From Bacillota bacterium (GTDB taxonomy: Bacteria; Bacillota; Clostridia; Oscillospirales; Acutalibacteraceae): a stretch of 64,000 nt of DNA. The position numbers and the translations under genes were made by a program. Positions 62,763 through 64,000 of the stretch are shown here, in pieces. The notes below the pieces were generated by a model. That model was not told the DNA's origin, ran no database searches, and saw only the letters and a list, made by a program, of their open reading frames with translations. The stretch's first letter is position 1. Each line of letters starts with the position of its first letter. The stretch lies in the NCBI GenBank assembly GCA_023458755.1, contig JAEWYE010000078.1, positions 1 to 64,000 on the forward strand. The letters are read 5' to 3'.

Positions 62763-62799
62763 AACAGCCGCCCGGCAAGTATGTTGTCGGGCGGCTGTT
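62763..62799. terminator. GC-rich hairpin before MFS gene
   Basis: AACAGCCGCCCG (62763-62774) and CGGGCGGCTGTT (62788-62799), perfect 12-bp stem with a 13-nt loop. No long T run follows, so it is either a weak terminator of the upstream gene or a leader structure 18 bases ahead of the transporter start, near its RBS. The 120 bp before it hold nothing else recognisable. Confidence 0.5.
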
Positions 62800-62817
62800 C
62801 ACTATGGGGGAAGCTGA

Positions 62818-64000
62818 ATGTCCGTGGGAAACCTGACGCAGAAAATGAAGTCCGCAATCGGCGGAGGACACTTAAGCAACACGTTTTACCGATTTTTAAT
62901 CGTACATATCAGTTTTTTGATATTTACCGGCCTGCCCGGCATCTATATCAATACTTTTTTAATGAATCAAAGCGCGGATATCAATGTCGTCCTTGTTTAT
63001 AACATCCTCTCTTTTATGGGTACGGCAGTGGGTATGCTCGTCTCCGCGGCGATTCTGCACCGCTTTAATTCGGGTGTTGTGTCTCTTATCGGAATTATAT
63101 GCTATAATTTTCTGTATTTTGAGCTGATTCTATTGAGCACGCACTCCGCCGATTATGTCGTATTGCTTGGCCTGACCAACGGCATTGCCGGTGCTTTTTA
63201 CTGGATGAGCTACAGCCAGCTTCTCACGGACTACAGTGATTTGACGAACCGTGACAGTGCCCTTGCCATCATCAGCATCGGCGGCGCGGTAGTGAATTTG
63301 ACCATTCCGTTTATTTCCGGTGCTGTTATATCGGCAATCGGCGGTGAGCATGGATATAAGGTCGTTTTCATCCTTGCTTTTGTAATTGCTGTTTTTACCG
63401 CAATTGGTATGGTTACTCTGCCAAAACCAAAACGTACACCGACACCTGTACAGCACGTGGCAACCATTCGCCATGTATGGCAGAATAAATGCCTGCTGTT
63501 TGCGCTTTTAAGCGAATGGTGCAAAGGTTTGCGGGAGGGCGCGTTCGGTTTTATTCTGACGATTCTGCTTTATAAATTCATAAAAAGCGAATTGCTGATC
63601 GGTTTCAATACACTGTTGGCGTCTGCCGCTTCCATTATTTCCTTCTTGATTTTAAGCAGAAAAGTACAAGGTAAAAACCGCCTGAAATATATGAAGATTG
63701 CGGCGGTAAGTTTGCTTATTTTCAGCATCTTCCATATTTTTACCATCAGTCCGATTGTCCTTATTCTGTTTACTGTTATTAATTCGTTTTTTTCCGGCTT
63801 CATTGTCAATTCCTCCTTCAGCACATTTCTGGATGCTATTCAGCTTGTTCCCGGTTCCGATGAAAAACGACCGGAGCTGTTCGCGCAAAAGGAACTTTTT
63901 TTGGCAACCGGAAGAAGCTTGGGTATCCTTTTCCTAATTCTGATCAATGTGCTGACCGGCGGCAGCGTGCTGTGGCAGGCGATTGCGTTAGCCGGGTTGT
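62818..64000 (+). CDS. MFS transporter, YqgE-like (3' end outside window)
   Basis: ATG at 62818 with GGGGGAAGC seven bases upstream; the frame stays open through the right edge (394 codons seen). The hydrophobic pattern shows about ten membrane segments, beginning FYRFLIVHISFLIFTGLPGIYINTFL, with a cytoplasmic loop LPKPKRTPTPVQHV between halves. It matches the small MFS group of Firmicutes that includes YqgE-like proteins; substrate unknown. The N-terminal 25 residues are polar. It is incomplete, so C-terminal features cannot be judged. Confidence 0.8.
   Translation, partial: MSVGNLTQKMKSAIGGGHLSNTFYRFLIVHISFLIFTGLPGIYINTFLMNQSADINVVLVYNILSFMGTAVGMLVSAAILHRFNSGVVSLIGIICYNFLYFELILLSTHSADYVVLLGLTNGIAGAFYWMSYSQLLTDYSDLTNRDSALAIISIGGAVVNLTIPFISGAVISAIGGEHGYKVVFILAFVIAVFTAIGMVTLPKPKRTPTPVQHVATIRHVWQNKCLLFALLSEWCKGLREGAFGFILTILLYKFIKSELLIGFNTLLASAASIISFLILSRKVQGKNRLKYMKIAAVSLLIFSIFHIFTISPIVLILFTVINSFFSGFIVNSSFSTFLDAIQLVPGSDEKRPELFAQKELFLATGRSLGILFLILINVLTGGSVLWQAIALAGL

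Overview
The window looks like a chromosomal segment of a strictly anaerobic, fermentative, motile member of the Clostridia, most likely an Oscillospiraceae/Ruminococcaceae-type organism. Evidence: bifunctional AdhE with Rex control, acetate kinase, PerR with reverse rubrerythrin, TmcAL, FtsK/SpoIIIE, a SigH-like sigma factor, CheV and an MCP with a SigD-type promoter, strong Shine-Dalgarno sites, frequent TTG/GTG starts and moderate GC. The genus is inference. No plasmid, phage or CRISPR signal is visible; the only mobile DNA is the 3' end of an IS200/IS605-type element at the left edge.

Layout. 1-320: tail of the IS200-like element. 327-8478: small membrane protein, beta-lactamase-fold hydrolase, mutarotase-like protein, tmcAL, ackA, and the LemA/DUF2207 pair. 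8.6-13 kb: redox block, adhE with two Rex operators over its promoter, a lipoprotein, and rex itself. 13-17 kb: acn-traX-icd operon (oxidative TCA arm toward 2-oxoglutarate). 17.5-25.2 kb: ClpP-like protease, uppP, ftsK, YgiQ radical SAM, ComEC-like hydrolase with DUF3006. 25.4-26.5 kb: perR and reverse rubrerythrin.

26.6-46 kb: a large amino-sugar/glycan utilisation locus, the most interesting part. One operon encodes a lipoprotein-fed ABC importer without its own ATPase, a GHL10-like hydrolase, a double-GNAT protein, three tandem paralogues of a family I do not recognise (two lipoproteins, one without a signal), and a cytoplasmic GH20 hexosaminidase. It faces an RpiR-type regulator and a ROK kinase. 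A second operon encodes DUF4127, NanE, NagB, an SGNH hydrolase and a eukaryote-type hexokinase. The two operons share an almost identical promoter embedded in AT-rich GAAAATATTTTTTA-like motifs, which suggests joint control. The logic is import, trimming, phosphorylation, ManNAc-6-P to GlcNAc-6-P to fructose-6-P, but no NagA deacetylase is visible.

46-64 kb: cheV, comFB, two flavoproteins, corA, pepT, ansA, yifB, an MCP, lrgAB, dinB with promoter and SOS box, a SigH-like sigma factor, a degenerate tRNA-like sequence, two small Cys-rich proteins, and an MFS transporter cut by the right edge. Intrinsic terminators separate most units.
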